This document shows, piece after piece, positions 1 through 10,100 of a stretch of DNA of 64,000 nt. This DNA comes from Flagellimonas_B algarum. Lineage in GTDB: Bacteria; Bacteroidota; Bacteroidia; Flavobacteriales; Flavobacteriaceae. How positions within the stretch are numbered: position 1 is the stretch's first letter; each line of letters opens with the position of its first letter. The translations under genes were made by a program, and so were the position numbers. The notes under the pieces were generated by a model that ran no database searches, was not told the DNA's origin, and was given only the letters and a program-made list of their open reading frames with translations. The stretch is taken from the NCBI RefSeq assembly GCF_040513375.1, contig NZ_JBEVTG010000002.1:1240001-1304000 (forward strand), written 5' to 3'.

Positions 1-384
1 CACAACCTGGAGGAATGCCGGATTTTTTACCGTGAGGTCCTAGGATGTTCCGAAGGCCGTAGCAGTGATCATTGGGTCGACTTCAATTTGTTCGGCCACC
101 AAGTGGTCATCCATTACAAACCGAAATCAGAAGAAGCGCTGCATACCAATGCTGTCGACGGCAAGGCCGTGCCGGTACCCCACTATGGGGTCGTATTGCC
201 CTGGGAGACCTTTGAAAGTTTTGCCCAACGGTTGCAATCGAAAGGCGTCGGGTTTGTGATCGAACCCTACGTCCGTTTCGAAGGTGAAGTTGGAGAGCAG
301 GCGACCATGTTCTTTTTGGATCCCGCCGGAAATGCACTGGAATTCAAGGCCTTCAAAGATATCGGCCAATTATTCGCTACCTAG
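1..384 (+). CDS. VOC (glyoxalase/dioxygenase-fold) family protein, 5' partial
   Basis: The reading frame is open from base 1, so the true start lies outside the window; 127 residues are visible. The protein looks like a one- or two-unit vicinal-oxygen-chelate fold: an early FYREVLG motif, a following WVDFNLFGHQ segment, and near the end FFLDPAGNALEFKAF, the usual C-terminal metal-ligand strand with a Glu. Family members are metal-dependent dioxygenases, glyoxalases or antibiotic-binding proteins; which one applies here cannot be told. The stop overlaps by 8 bases the stop of the convergent AraC-type gene. The VOC assignment is fairly sure, the substrate unknown. Confidence 0.75.
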   Translation, partial: HNLEECRIFYREVLGCSEGRSSDHWVDFNLFGHQVVIHYKPKSEEALHTNAVDGKAVPVPHYGVVLPWETFESFAQRLQSKGVGFVIEPYVRFEGEVGEQATMFFLDPAGNALEFKAFKDIGQLFAT

Positions 385-1489
385 ATTGACCTGCTTGACG
401 TCGCAGGTGTTGTGATGGACTCTCACCGGTCATTTTCTTGAAGACCCGATTGAAAGTCGACTTCGAATTGAACCCCGATTCGAGGGCCATCCCCAACAAA
501 GACAAGCGATTGACCTCTTCGGTTTTCGACAGTTGCATAAAAGTGTCGATGCGATGCTTGTTCACAAAATCGATAAAGGGCATTTTCAATCCGCCATTTA
601 TGGTATTCGAAACCACGCGGTCATTCAGACCGACCTGTTGCGAGAAGGTCTTTAAGCTTAGCTCCGGATCTAGAAAATATCGGCGCTTTTCCATGGCTTC
701 GACTATCGACTGCAAAACCTGCTGATCGATGGGGGGTGTCATTGGTCTTCCGGGATCTATGGCCATCTTTGAGGTACCGCCTACCTGATGCTGCCGCAAG
801 CCACCGGCAGCGAGGAACAAGACCAGGATCCCCATCGGGAATGCCGTAAAAATAGCATCCGGGAAGTAATCGAACAGGGTGCGCAAAAAGGCTTCCAAAA
901 ACCAGAAAAAGCTCAAAATGATCATCGCAACAAAGAACTTCCGTAACCAGTCCAGGTTGATTTTCGAAATTTCCGAAAACTGGTCTTTGATCCAGGTTTG
1001 ATAGCCGCCCAGCAAACGATACGACTTGAAAAGATATATGACCAACGATAGCAAAGAGAGATTGAACTCAAGGTTGTACGTATAGGGCTCGTGGACCTCC
1101 ATCCAAAACCACCTTCGAAAGCCATAGTCACCCGTTTGTAAGACCAAATACAAAAGCAACTGCAAGAATACCGGAACGAAATGTAGCAGGTCAACACGGG
1201 AAAACGGCGGCCTTTCAAAGACCAACGAACGGGTATAAAAGTAGATGAGCGGACCGAACCCCAAAGAAAAATAAATGGGTAGAAAATAGTAGTTCGGATT
1301 CTGGCGATAGATCCCCGCCAAGGAAAAAAAAGAATCGCATAGCCATAAGGAGAATCCGAAGACCAACAATCCCAAAAACCGATTGGCTAGGGCGTTGGTC
1401 TTACTGATCAATAACAGGGAACCGGCAAAAATACCGGAGGAAATGATCATCCCCAGAAAAACCACGAAAAAATCAAAGCCGATTTGCAT
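377..1489 (-). CDS. Membrane-anchored AraC-family transcriptional regulator
   Basis: A 370-residue protein with about seven hydrophobic helices in residues 1-240 and a cytoplasmic AraC-type helix-turn-helix domain at about 265-365. The second HTH is recognisable in FNSKSTFNRVFKKMTGESPS, which fits the AraC signature. This architecture (7TM-like sensor plus AraC HTH) is common in Bacteroidota and is thought to sense envelope or small-molecule signals; the ligand here is unknown. It lies 3 bases after the yceI gene and probably shares its transcript, with the 167-residue secreted protein first. It may therefore regulate this small envelope operon, which is inference. The start is an ATG. Confidence 0.85.
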   Translation of the reverse strand: MQIGFDFFVVFLGMIISSGIFAGSLLLISKTNALANRFLGLLVFGFSLWLCDSFFSLAGIYRQNPNYYFLPIYFSLGFGPLIYFYTRSLVFERPPFSRVDLLHFVPVFLQLLLYLVLQTGDYGFRRWFWMEVHEPYTYNLEFNLSLLSLVIYLFKSYRLLGGYQTWIKDQFSEISKINLDWLRKFFVAMIILSFFWFLEAFLRTLFDYFPDAIFTAFPMGILVLFLAAGGLRQHQVGGTSKMAIDPGRPMTPPIDQQVLQSIVEAMEKRRYFLDPELSLKTFSQQVGLNDRVVSNTINGGLKMPFIDFVNKHRIDTFMQLSKTEEVNRLSLLGMALESGFNSKSTFNRVFKKMTGESPSQHLRRQAGQSR

Positions 1490-1492
1490 CCG

Positions 1493-2047
1493 TTAGCGCG
1501 CTGTCAATTCCAATTCAAAGATCACTTCGAAATCATTCTTTATGGCATTCGACCCCAAGTTCTTAAAAAAACTTGATGAATTATAGCGAATGCCGAAACC
1601 CGTACGGTCGACCAGTACCTTGCCCTTCAGTAGTAGCGTTTCACCAGCACCCACCAAAGTATATGGAACCTCGATGTTCTTGGTAATACCCCGCATCGTC
1701 AATCGCCCGATCAGGTTTTGGGAATTTACGGAATCTATTTCGAAACGGGCCGTTGGGTATTGTTTGACCGCAAAAAAATCATCGCTCTTCAAGTGTTTGA
1801 CCAAGGTCTTATTGTCATGGGAAATGGTTTTCATATCGAAAACCACCGAACCTTGTTTCAACACACCAGCTTCTGAAGTTTCAAAAGCACCACTTTTTAT
1901 CATGAGATCCCCTGAGAGGCTGTAGTTGCCAATTGCTCCATAACCGGTCCATTGTATCGTACTGTTTTTGGCCACTACTTCGAATTGTGCTTTTGAAACC
2001 AAGGTCAGCATCAAACAAAGTGCCGTTATCCAATAGCGCTTCTTCAT
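1493..2047 (-). CDS. YceI family periplasmic lipid-binding-like protein
   Basis: 184 residues with a Sec signal peptide (cleavage expected after the ALVSKAQ-like end near residue 20). The rest matches the YceI lipocalin-like beta barrel: STIQWTGYGAIGNYSLSGD near the mature N-terminus, MKTISHDNKTLVKHLKSDDFF in the middle and NDFEVIFELELTA at the end. YceI proteins bind isoprenoid or other long lipids in the periplasm; a few are linked to stress or polyisoprenoid metabolism. The start ATG overlaps the stop of the upstream secreted-protein gene in an ATGA, indicating translational coupling. The family call is sure, the ligand is not. Confidence 0.9.
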   Translation of the reverse strand: MKKRYWITALCLMLTLVSKAQFEVVAKNSTIQWTGYGAIGNYSLSGDLMIKSGAFETSEAGVLKQGSVVFDMKTISHDNKTLVKHLKSDDFFAVKQYPTARFEIDSVNSQNLIGRLTMRGITKNIEVPYTLVGAGETLLLKGKVLVDRTGFGIRYNSSSFFKNLGSNAIKNDFEVIFELELTAR

Positions 2048-2547
2048 GGTTCGTCTATTTTCAATGTGGCTTCCGTTTCAATAATACCCACGCCTTTATA
2101 GCGTTGTCCTTCTTGGTCTTCGGCCAGCACATACCACAGGGCATCACCGGCGAACAATTCGTTGCCCAGTCGGGTGTTCTTCGGATAGCAATACGTTTTC
2201 CCTTTTATCAATTTAGAAGCCGTAGCCCCGAACCTTTTTTTGAATTCCCGTTTTCCTAATTCCATATTTTGGATCCAGCCGTTGGCCTTGGTCCAAATGA
2301 AACTGCCGACTTCAACGATTTGCAGATCGGAGCGTAGTGGAGTGATACAGGTTTCGTGCACCCATTCATAGGCCACGCCATCGCTGTCGGAAGGTTCCGG
2401 ATGGTCTGGGTTGGGCGTGTGGTACAAGGTTAAAGCTACTGGGAGCTGTTTCAATTTATCGGGATAGATCCTGTTTCGATCGGTCCATGCTTGCTGTCCC
2501 CATCCCAGGAAACCAAACATCAATAATGACCAGCATACTTGTTTCAT
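2044..2547 (-). CDS. Secreted protein of unknown function
   Basis: 167 residues starting with a short signal peptide (hydrophobic stretch VCWSLLMFGFLGWGQQ). I do not recognise the family. The mature part is rich in aromatic residues and has WVHETCITPLRSDLQIVEVG and a C-terminal strand-rich region ending GVGIIETEATLKIDE, suggesting a small beta-structured periplasmic or outer-membrane-associated protein. Its last four bases overlap the yceI start (ATGA), so the two are translated together, followed by the AraC-type regulator. A partner role with YceI is possible but is inference from position only. Confidence 0.7.
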   Translation of the reverse strand: MKQVCWSLLMFGFLGWGQQAWTDRNRIYPDKLKQLPVALTLYHTPNPDHPEPSDSDGVAYEWVHETCITPLRSDLQIVEVGSFIWTKANGWIQNMELGKREFKKRFGATASKLIKGKTYCYPKNTRLGNELFAGDALWYVLAEDQEGQRYKGVGIIETEATLKIDEP

Positions 2548-2594
2548 GATTTTTATTTTATGGGATCAAACTTCACAAAAACGGGGATGCCGGT

Positions 2595-2618
2595 CGACCC
2601 AAAACAGGTATTGGGTCG
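2595..2618. other. Perfect inverted repeat (hairpin) between esterase and secreted-protein genes
   Basis: Arms CGACCCAA and TTGGGTCG (8 bp, perfect) enclose an 8-base loop. It sits 70 bases after the stop of the minus-strand esterase gene, where a terminator would be expected, but the T-run lies on the plus-strand side (CTTTTT), where no upstream gene exists. On the minus strand it would be a U-poor terminator or processing site. Confidence 0.4.
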
Positions 2619-2687
2619 CTTTTTAAGCTACATCTTGGAACGTTTTGCTCCCGATGTATATTGAAAATGAAGGGATTAGGGTTTTTC

Positions 2688-4412
2688 TTATCGATAGCGC
2701 CAACTGGTCAAATCGGCCCCTGCCGGGGCTGATTTTGCGATTCGTTCCATGATTTTTGGGACGTACATGCTATTGTAACGCAAGCGGCTGAGATGGTTCG
2801 GAAGCTCGGGATCACCGTTCCAACAATGTTCGGCCCGATCGCCATATAAGACCTCACCTTCATAATACGGATCGGTGGTACTTTCGAGAAAGTCTTCCAT
2901 AAGGTAGACCGCATTGTTGAGATAGTAATTGTCCATATCACCACAATAGATATGGATTTTTCCTTTCAATTGAGGGCCCAATGCATCCCAATCACGTTCC
3001 AAAATGTGTTTGAGATCGTAGTTTTCTTTCCAATAGGTAGCCACTTCCGGGTTGATTTCACCGCTCATCTTGTTCCAGAGTCGTTGGGGGTAGCCATCGG
3101 CACCTTGAGGCGAGTAGGTAGCTTCCCAAATATCCCATTGTTGTCCTGATCTCGATTTCGATCCCAAGACAAGTTCCAAATGGTTGTATTCTTTGATTGT
3201 TGTATGTACTTGGCCTAGGTAATCGCGATGCGCGGGCACCTCTATACGTTTGTGGGCGCTGTCGTAGTAATAGGCATTCCGGTCTTCATAGATATTGGTT
3301 AGACAATACGCCCTGAAATCAATGGGATCCGGACAAGCGGCAAAGCATCCGTTGTAGGCTTCGGGATACTTGACCTGCACGGCCAGGGCTTCCCATCCGC
3401 CGGTCGATCCACCATATAAAAAACGGGCCCATCCTTCGCCAATACCCCTGAACTCTTTTTCAATATATGGCATCAATTCATATGTAATGGCGTCCCCATA
3501 TGGACCCTGGCTGGCTGAATTCACGGCATAGGAATCGTCATAGTAAGGTGTGGGGTGTTGGATTTCGATGATCAAAAAGCGTGGAAAATCCGGTTCGTTC
3601 CAGCGGCTATAAAAATCATAAGCTTCCTGTTGTTGGATGATATTATAGCCTTCTACGTTGAATCGTGCCGAATATTCCGGTTCCATATCGGCATCGGGGG
3701 GTACGGTTCGAAAACCACCGAAATCGCTGGGAAAATGGCCATGGAAAATCATCAACGGATACTGTGCTTCGGGGTGGGATTCGAAACCCTTAGGAAGCAA
3801 TACATGGGCTCCTAAGTACATGTCCCTTCCATAAAATTCGGACAGGCGTTCCGACTTGATCTTGATGTGCTTGATCCAATCGGTATCCTCAGGCTCCGGA
3901 ATCGGCGGAATCACTTGATCCATTACGATATGGAGGTCATGGGGGCCTTCTTCATCGATCGTCACCTTCACCGGGGTGCTATACAGATTTCCTGGAGAAC
4001 GGTTCCACTGTTGTCCTTCGCCATTGTCCATTGGCAATTGAACCGTATGACCGGTAGCCAAATTAAAGGTTTCATACGTATGTAGAAGGGCTTGTACCCA
4101 ATATTCCCCTGGGGGCAACCGATCTAAACCTTCATAAGGAAATCCGAAGACCGTACGATCGAATCGGACTTCTTGACCCGCCCGAAGGCCGTTGACATCC
4201 TTACCGAATATTGGCTGGGCATTCAACCCGGCATTGATCTGGAACCTGGGTTCCTTCAAGTCATTATCAGCGAACATGAGCAGTAATCGTCCATCGAGGG
4301 ATTCCATATCAAGGGAATCGGCAAAAGAGATCGTAACCTGCGGATTTTTCGTTTTCGAATTGCAAGCCATGAGGCCCAAGGCCACAACGAAAAGTAAGAG
4401 TCTGTTTTTCAT
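2688..4412 (-). CDS. Lipoprotein with alpha/beta-hydrolase esterase domain
   Basis: 574 residues. The N-terminus has a lipoprotein signal with lipobox GLMAC (Cys17), so the protein is probably anchored in the outer membrane. Residues about 25-165 form a beta-rich leader; residues about 195-545 resemble esterase-D/enterochelin-esterase-like hydrolases. The nucleophile elbow GGSTGGW is at 334-340 (Ser336), HGH at 224-226 may form the oxyanion region, and a late Asp (CGDMDNYYLNN) and His (AEHCWNGD) can complete a triad. Substrate unknown; acyl-sugar or siderophore esters are plausible. It is flanked by hairpins and a divergent small lipoprotein, so it may be transcribed alone. Confidence 0.75.
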   Translation of the reverse strand: MKNRLLLFVVALGLMACNSKTKNPQVTISFADSLDMESLDGRLLLMFADNDLKEPRFQINAGLNAQPIFGKDVNGLRAGQEVRFDRTVFGFPYEGLDRLPPGEYWVQALLHTYETFNLATGHTVQLPMDNGEGQQWNRSPGNLYSTPVKVTIDEEGPHDLHIVMDQVIPPIPEPEDTDWIKHIKIKSERLSEFYGRDMYLGAHVLLPKGFESHPEAQYPLMIFHGHFPSDFGGFRTVPPDADMEPEYSARFNVEGYNIIQQQEAYDFYSRWNEPDFPRFLIIEIQHPTPYYDDSYAVNSASQGPYGDAITYELMPYIEKEFRGIGEGWARFLYGGSTGGWEALAVQVKYPEAYNGCFAACPDPIDFRAYCLTNIYEDRNAYYYDSAHKRIEVPAHRDYLGQVHTTIKEYNHLELVLGSKSRSGQQWDIWEATYSPQGADGYPQRLWNKMSGEINPEVATYWKENYDLKHILERDWDALGPQLKGKIHIYCGDMDNYYLNNAVYLMEDFLESTTDPYYEGEVLYGDRAEHCWNGDPELPNHLSRLRYNSMYVPKIMERIAKSAPAGADLTSWRYR

Positions 4413-4591
4413 GATTTCGGATTGGTTCTTGAAGATACGTAAATTCGAAACGCCTTATAGGAATACCATAGGGTTAAAGCATGGCGATCAAGTCCTTATC
4501 TGGTGCACTTCGTCCAAAACCCGGCTTAAAAGGTACTATTCATACCGCATTTGACGTTAGTTGAGGTATGAACCCCAAGTTTTACCGAACA

Positions 4592-4747
4592 ATGAAGACT
4601 ATTTTACTCTTGCTTTCCTTGATATTTATGGGAATGGCCATTGGAAGTTGTACCAACGACGAGGGCGAGGACCTCGACGTGTTGACACCTTCCGATGAAG
4701 ATGAGCTGCTGCTCAATGGCCAGGAGTTTGACGCGAAAAAGGACTAA
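4592..4747 (+). CDS. Small acidic lipoprotein, 51 residues
   Basis: An ATG-to-TAA frame of 51 residues. The first 20 are a textbook lipoprotein signal: Lys at position 3, a hydrophobic core, and the lipobox AIGSC (Cys20). The 31-residue mature part is strongly acidic (TNDEGEDLDVL, then PSDEDELLLNGQEFD) and ends KKD. It is divergent from the esterase gene and its stop overlaps by four bases the stop of the convergent lipoprotein gene. No family is recognised. The clear signal peptide is the reason for calling so short a frame a gene. Confidence 0.6.
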   Translation: MKTILLLLSLIFMGMAIGSCTNDEGEDLDVLTPSDEDELLLNGQEFDAKKD

Positions 4748-5157
4748 TATCCCAGTTCTTCGGCCATTTTTTGCATCCTATCCGAAATTTCATTGACCCG
4801 ATCGTTGTAAGAGCTGTTCTGGGCGCAGGATACCGAAAGTTCGAGCCAATCCTGAGACCAAGACGACGCCTGCAACATCATTTCAGAATATTCCGGTGAA
4901 GTAACCGCCTTTATGGGGTTGTCCTTGTATTTTCCTAAAAACGCGATGTAGTCTTTCGACCAAGCCTCGTACTGCTCTAAAAACGCATCACAATCCGCTA
5001 CCGACTCGGATCCAAAGGAATCGGTATCGGCATCTGTAATATCACTTTGTTCGACCTCGACTTTGGGCTCACTGGTCGATTTTTCCTTACATGCCCATGG
5101 CACCAATGCGAACAAGACGATTGCGATGACAATGGTTATGGTTTTACGATAATTCAT
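4744..5157 (-). CDS. Small lipoprotein, helical, unknown function
   Basis: 137 residues with signal peptide and lipobox (VPWAC, Cys23). The mature protein starts with a charged linker (STSEPKVEVEQSD) and continues as a probably helical domain with two Cys (VADCDAFLEQYEAW and LSVSCAQNSSY) that could form a disulphide. It ends in a helix MQKMAEELGY. Similar short lipoproteins with a DCDxFLxxYExW segment occur in Bacteroidota, but I know no function. The gene is 75 bases downstream of the OmpA-family gene in the same direction, separated by a GC-rich hairpin, and converges with the 51-residue lipoprotein gene. Confidence 0.7.
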   Translation of the reverse strand: MNYRKTITIVIAIVLFALVPWACKEKSTSEPKVEVEQSDITDADTDSFGSESVADCDAFLEQYEAWSKDYIAFLGKYKDNPIKAVTSPEYSEMMLQASSWSQDWLELSVSCAQNSSYNDRVNEISDRMQKMAEELGY

Positions 5158-5187
5158 GATTTACTATGTTTTAATGCTATAAAGATA

Positions 5188-5205
5188 GGGAGGGTCGCCC
5201 CTCCC
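5188..5205 (-). terminator. GC-rich hairpin downstream of the OmpA-family gene
   Basis: A perfect 7-bp stem (GGGAGGG pairing with the C-rich arm ending CCTCCC) with a 4-base loop. It follows the stop of the OmpA-family gene by 27 bases on the minus strand and precedes the small lipoprotein start. The downstream sequence (TATCTTTATAG) has only a weak U-tract, so termination may be partial. Confidence 0.45.
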
Positions 5206-5232
5206 AACTTCCTTTAGTAGTAAAGAAAACCA

Positions 5233-6408
5233 TCAACGCAACACAAACTCGACCCGACGGTTCAAGGCCCATGCTTTTTCATTGTCGTTGGGGTCGATGG
5301 GTTTTTCTTCGCCATAACCCACCGTGGATAACCGCGACCTTTTGATCCCCGACCGTACCAAATAATCACGCACGGCATTGGCTCTATTCTCTGATAAAAT
5401 AAGGTTGGAGGCCTCACTGCCATTCCTATCGGTATGCCCCTCAATGGTCACTTCCATTTCTTCATGCTCCTTAAGCATGGCTACAATCTTATCCAAAGCC
5501 TCATTCGACTGGGGTTTTAATACGTACTTGTCCGTATCAAAATAGATATCGCGCACGACCACCCTGCCACTCATTACGATACGATCATAAAGGGGTAAAC
5601 CTCCTTTGGAAATCATGAAATGATTGACCCTTGCCTTGGTATATCCATCACCACTGGAAGAACCAGGAGAAAGGGTTCGTAGGGCCAAATGGGTTAGCTC
5701 ACGGATTTTGATATCTGGATTGTTGACCAATTGCTGCCCGTTAACGATTACCTTAAGGTTACCTTGATTGAAGGAAATCTGGGAGGTATACCAACCAGGG
5801 GATTGTTTGCCGGCCATATAGACCACATTGTCTGAACCCGGAGCTACATTGGTACTCCGTAAATAGATAGAATAGGCAGGTCTTGGACTTGCCGATCCAT
5901 ATAATTCGATGATATAGGCTTCATTGCCTTTTTGCCAAAAGAAATGTTCCAATTCGATTTTAAACGAATCCCCTAAATAATCATCGGTATCAAAGTTCGG
6001 TTTGATGGCGCTTTTGTTCGATACCATTTGAACGACCCCTTCGTTGCTGTTGTTCACTGAAAATCCCGCACAGGCGACCGTGCCGCTGATTTGCTTCCAT
6101 TTCTTGGGAAATTCACCGACCCGTTCTTTATCGAAATCATCATAAAAGATCAAATTGGACCGATCAATGAAATTGCGATCGATTTTATTCGCCTGTGCTT
6201 TACCCAAGGTCATTGTATCGCCATCGCCCTCCTTTTTTTGGTTTTCCCCTTCCTTTTTGTTGCCGTTCAATTCATTATCGACGATATCTACGGCTTTATC
6301 CTCTACCTTCTTTTTAACACGTTTGAAAACGTTTTGACCATTGACATTTGCGAATACGAACAGTATGGCCACCGCGCCCGCCGTTCGTAAGATTCTTTGT
6401 GTTCCCAT
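5233..6408 (-). CDS. OmpA family protein with N-terminal jelly-roll-like region
   Basis: I choose the ATG at 6408 (391 residues); a TTG 27 bases upstream is possible but would put extra charged residues before the signal peptide. Residues 1-24 are a Sec signal. A Lys-rich segment (FKRVKKKVEDKAVDIVDNEL) and a linker follow, then a beta-rich region opening with LIFYDDFDKERVGEFPKKW, the pattern of laminin-G/jelly-roll modules. The C-terminal 105 residues are an OmpA peptidoglycan-binding domain: DIYFDTDKYVLKPQS, EGHTDRNGSEASN, LSENRANAVRDYL, NRRVEFVLR. There is no lipobox, so it is probably periplasmic, holding peptidoglycan by its C-terminus. It lies about 90 bases downstream of the response regulator gene and is a possible target of that system. 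Confidence 0.85.
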   Translation of the reverse strand: MGTQRILRTAGAVAILFVFANVNGQNVFKRVKKKVEDKAVDIVDNELNGNKKEGENQKKEGDGDTMTLGKAQANKIDRNFIDRSNLIFYDDFDKERVGEFPKKWKQISGTVACAGFSVNNSNEGVVQMVSNKSAIKPNFDTDDYLGDSFKIELEHFFWQKGNEAYIIELYGSASPRPAYSIYLRSTNVAPGSDNVVYMAGKQSPGWYTSQISFNQGNLKVIVNGQQLVNNPDIKIRELTHLALRTLSPGSSSGDGYTKARVNHFMISKGGLPLYDRIVMSGRVVVRDIYFDTDKYVLKPQSNEALDKIVAMLKEHEEMEVTIEGHTDRNGSEASNLILSENRANAVRDYLVRSGIKRSRLSTVGYGEEKPIDPNDNEKAWALNRRVEFVLR

Positions 6409-6501
6409 CGTTTGTAAATTTTTGATTCGACCCAAATGTCTGGTTTAGAACATTTTGCGTCAATCACCCATACGTGGTATTTCTCAAGTCGGAATGAAGT
6501 T

Positions 6502-7128
6502 TTAAATCAACTTCTGCTTTATGGCCTTGTAAATGGCCTCTGCACGATTGTTGACATGGAGCTTGGAGTAGATGTTCTTGATATGCGTTTTAATGGTGTG
6601 GGGACTAAGAAAAATTTCTTCTGCGATCTCTTTGTAATTCATCCCCTTACTTAGCATTTTCAATATTTCGGTCTCTCGGGTTGAAAGGGGGTTTTCAATA
6701 ATACGAAAGGAATTGATGATCCTTCGGGCAATTTGACCGCTCATTGGGGCACCGCCTTCATGGACTTCCCTTATATGGACCAATAGGTCGGCAGGGCTGG
6801 TATCTTTTAAAAGATACCCCGAAGCTCCGGCACAAAGCGATTCAAATATGGAATCATCATCTGATTGAACGGTCAACATAATGATATCGAGTTTCGGTTT
6901 TCTTGACTTCAAGATCCGAGTGACCTCAATACCTGATTTACCGGGTAGGTTGATGTCCATCAAAACGATATCCACATCCACCTCGCATAAGGTCGATAAG
7001 GCCGATTCACCATCAGGGAAGGATTGTTTGCAGAAAAACCCAGGCGTACCGTCGATGATCAACTGCATGGTTTGTCTGATTTCGTCGTCGTCTTCGACAA
7101 TTGCAATATGTATATTGCTGGTTTGCAT
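6502..7128 (-). CDS. Two-component response regulator, NarL/LuxR family
   Basis: 208 residues: receiver domain 1-125 with acidic pocket EDDD (12-15), phospho-acceptor Asp58 in IVLMDINLPG, Thr in IIMLTVQ and Lys in GYLLKDTS; then a LuxR-type HTH at about 143-205 (LSTRETEILKMLSKGMNYKE, IAEEIFLSPHTIKTHIKNIY). All key residues are present, so it should be a functional phosphorylation-controlled DNA-binding protein. It starts 26 bases after the sensor kinase stop and is very probably that kinase's partner. The OmpA-family and lipoprotein genes downstream may belong to its regulon, by position only. Confidence 0.95.
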   Translation of the reverse strand: MQTSNIHIAIVEDDDEIRQTMQLIIDGTPGFFCKQSFPDGESALSTLCEVDVDIVLMDINLPGKSGIEVTRILKSRKPKLDIIMLTVQSDDDSIFESLCAGASGYLLKDTSPADLLVHIREVHEGGAPMSGQIARRIINSFRIIENPLSTRETEILKMLSKGMNYKEIAEEIFLSPHTIKTHIKNIYSKLHVNNRAEAIYKAIKQKLI

Positions 7129-7154
7129 TGTATTACAAGGTAATCAACTCGCTA

Positions 7155-10100
7155 CTAACCGCCATCAACCATATGGGGTATTTTGCTTAAAACGACGGTT
7201 GTACCGCCTGAATTTGAAATCATAGTGAATCCTGCCCCGATTTTCGCAGCCCGTCGTTCCATGTTATTGAGCCCCCTACCCTTATCGACGCCTTCCAATT
7301 CGAAGCCCTTGCCATTATCCTTCAATTCAAAGCGCACACTATCACCAACGACCCTTAAATCGAAGGTTACCATATCGGCCTTGGCATATTTCAAACAATT
7401 GGTCATGGCTTCCTTGAAAATCATCATCACCTGTTTCTTTGTTTTGGGGTTTAACCGAATCGATGCGAATTTTTGGTCGAACTTCGTCGTTCTGAAATCC
7501 ACCGGTCCTTTTTCGAACATATCCTCACCAAAATCCTTCAACCGAAGAAACGTATCCGCCAAACTATCTTTCTGGGGGTCTATCACCCAAAGTAAATCCC
7601 TAAACCCATTGGAAAGCCCTTTGACATTGGTCCTTATTTTTTCTAAAAACGGCCTGGGGTCTTCCCGGTTTTCGAATTGTCTTTCGGCCATGGTCAAGAA
7701 CATAGAGATCTTAGTGACCATCGAACCCAACTCATCATGGAAGTCAGCTGCATTTTCGCGTCGCAATAGTTCACGTTCCTCGACGATTTTTCGTTCGAGC
7801 TGCAGTTTTTGTCGCATTTCATGTTCTTTCTTTCTAACCCGCATGAGGTAGGACAAACGCAACAGCGCGGCAAACAACAAGATATAGAGTATAAACGCCC
7901 AACGACTTTTCCAAAATGGCGGCCGTATGGTCAGTTTGAGGTGGATAGGGTTCTCGGTCCACCGATCACCCGTATTGCTGGCGTCGAGCACGAATTCATA
8001 ATCGCCCGGGGATAGGTTGTAATACGACAATTCGGAATTCGTCCCGGTTTCGATCCAACTTTCATTGACCGGCAGTAGTTTATGCCGGTATTTGTTGTTG
8101 TCCGGATTAGTGAAATCCAGGATTACATAATTGATTTTCAATGAATTAGAAAGGTAAGACAAGCTGATTTCATGGTTGTCGAGGCGTTCCGATATGGAAA
8201 CGAAACCTTCGTTCTTATCTTGCAAGACTTGAACATCGGTCAGGGTAATCGCTACGGCATGCTCATCGGGGTTGGCCCGTTCATAGCCTGAGAACATACT
8301 GATGCCGTCCCTGCTTCCTATGAACACATTGTCACCCTTGTCAATGAACATCGCATTGCGATAAGGAATATTGTCTTTCAACCCGTCTTGAACGGTGTAG
8401 TGGTTTAACGGAATAAGTCGTTGTTCGGGAACATCGAATTTCGCCTTCAATACACCATTGGTCGTTCCGATCCAAAGCTGTTCTTTACTGTCTTCAGCTA
8501 AACCAAGTACGTATTCAGAGGGTAGTCCTTCATCGTGACCGAATTGCAGGAAATCGTCGGAATCAGGCCGATAGAGATTAAGGCCGCGTTGGGTGGCTAC
8601 CCATAGGTTGCCCCGACTATCTTTCAATACTTTTTTTATCGAATTGTTACTGAGGGCCAGCGGCTCGCCAAAGCTACTGCTATAATTCGCAAAACGACCG
8701 GTACCGCTAGGATCCAGCATGCGACTCAAACCACTGAACGTTCCTACCCAAAGTGCACCTTTGGTGTCTTCTTCGATCTCCATAGCCTGGGAATTTACCA
8801 AGCCATTGGCCCTTTTTTCATCAGCGGCCAAGACTTCGAAGGAAGGCTTGTTCAGGTTTCCGGATTCGAGTGTCATTCGTATCAAACCATGATCGTTTCC
8901 GATCCAAAACGAATCTTCCGATTCTTGATGTATCTCATAGCAGTGGTTATGGGGTAAACCTTCTGCCGTAGTATATCGAATGAAGGGACCTGGGTGTTGC
9001 ATGCCGTTCAATTGGGTTATGAAAAGACCACCATCAGACCCTAGCCACAATCGATTTTCGGTGTCGATGAAAAGATTTCGCACCTGCTCCATTCCGGGTA
9101 CTTCTAATTTTAAATAGTCACCAGGACAATTGTTCTCTAGTAGATCTTTCTTATCAAAACGATACAAAGCTGTAGGAGTGGTCACCCAGACTTGATCATA
9201 TGGATCAAGGACCATAGCATAGATCCCTTTAAAATCGACCAAGCAATCAAACGGTGGGAAATTTGAGATTTCAGTCTTGTTGACACTGAACTTATAAAGG
9301 CCATTGGTATTGGCGAACCAAATATTCCCTTGCCGGTCTTCAAAAACCGAGTGGTCGATTCCGGAAAGTTCCTGAAATCCGTTTTTGGTGATGATGTCAA
9401 GGGAGGTCAAGCGATCATCGGTCAGTTTGAACTTTTTAATCGACGCTTTCCATGTAGCCAACCAGATATCACCCTTCGCATCTTGTATGGACTTTTGTAT
9501 GGAATACCCAAAGGCAGTGACCTCCCCTTCGGCATTTTTGAACTTCGATACCAAGAGTTTGCCGTCATTGATAGTACCTTTCAACAACCCATGACTGGTA
9601 TCGATCATGAAAAGATCGGGCCTAATTTGCTGTATTTTGTAATAACCGATGTCGTATCCGATCAAATCGACATCCAAAATGACCTCAGCCTTCTTGAAGT
9701 CCAACTCAGCGGCCACGGTATTTTTGTATAGCCCATCGTTGGTTGCCGCCCAAAGCACCCCTTGGTCGTCTTGTGTAATCGACCAAACCGTTCCTTTGGT
9801 CACCGACTCTTTTGAATTTTCGTCTGGCAGCAATTGCAACGGTTGTTCGGAATGACCTATTTGAAAAATCCCGCCATAGGTAGAAATCCAAATTCCGCTC
9901 GACCGATCTTCAAATATATTGATGATGAACTCCTCGCTGTCATTCGCATGGGCCTTCAGGGGAATGTAATTGATGGTGCCGGAACGCATCACATGCAAAC
10001 CCTTTGGAGTGCCGATATAAAGGTTACCATCCGATGTTTCCAAGAGCGTATTGATCTTATTATCCCGTAAACCGATGGTATCTTTCAAGGCCGACAGATA

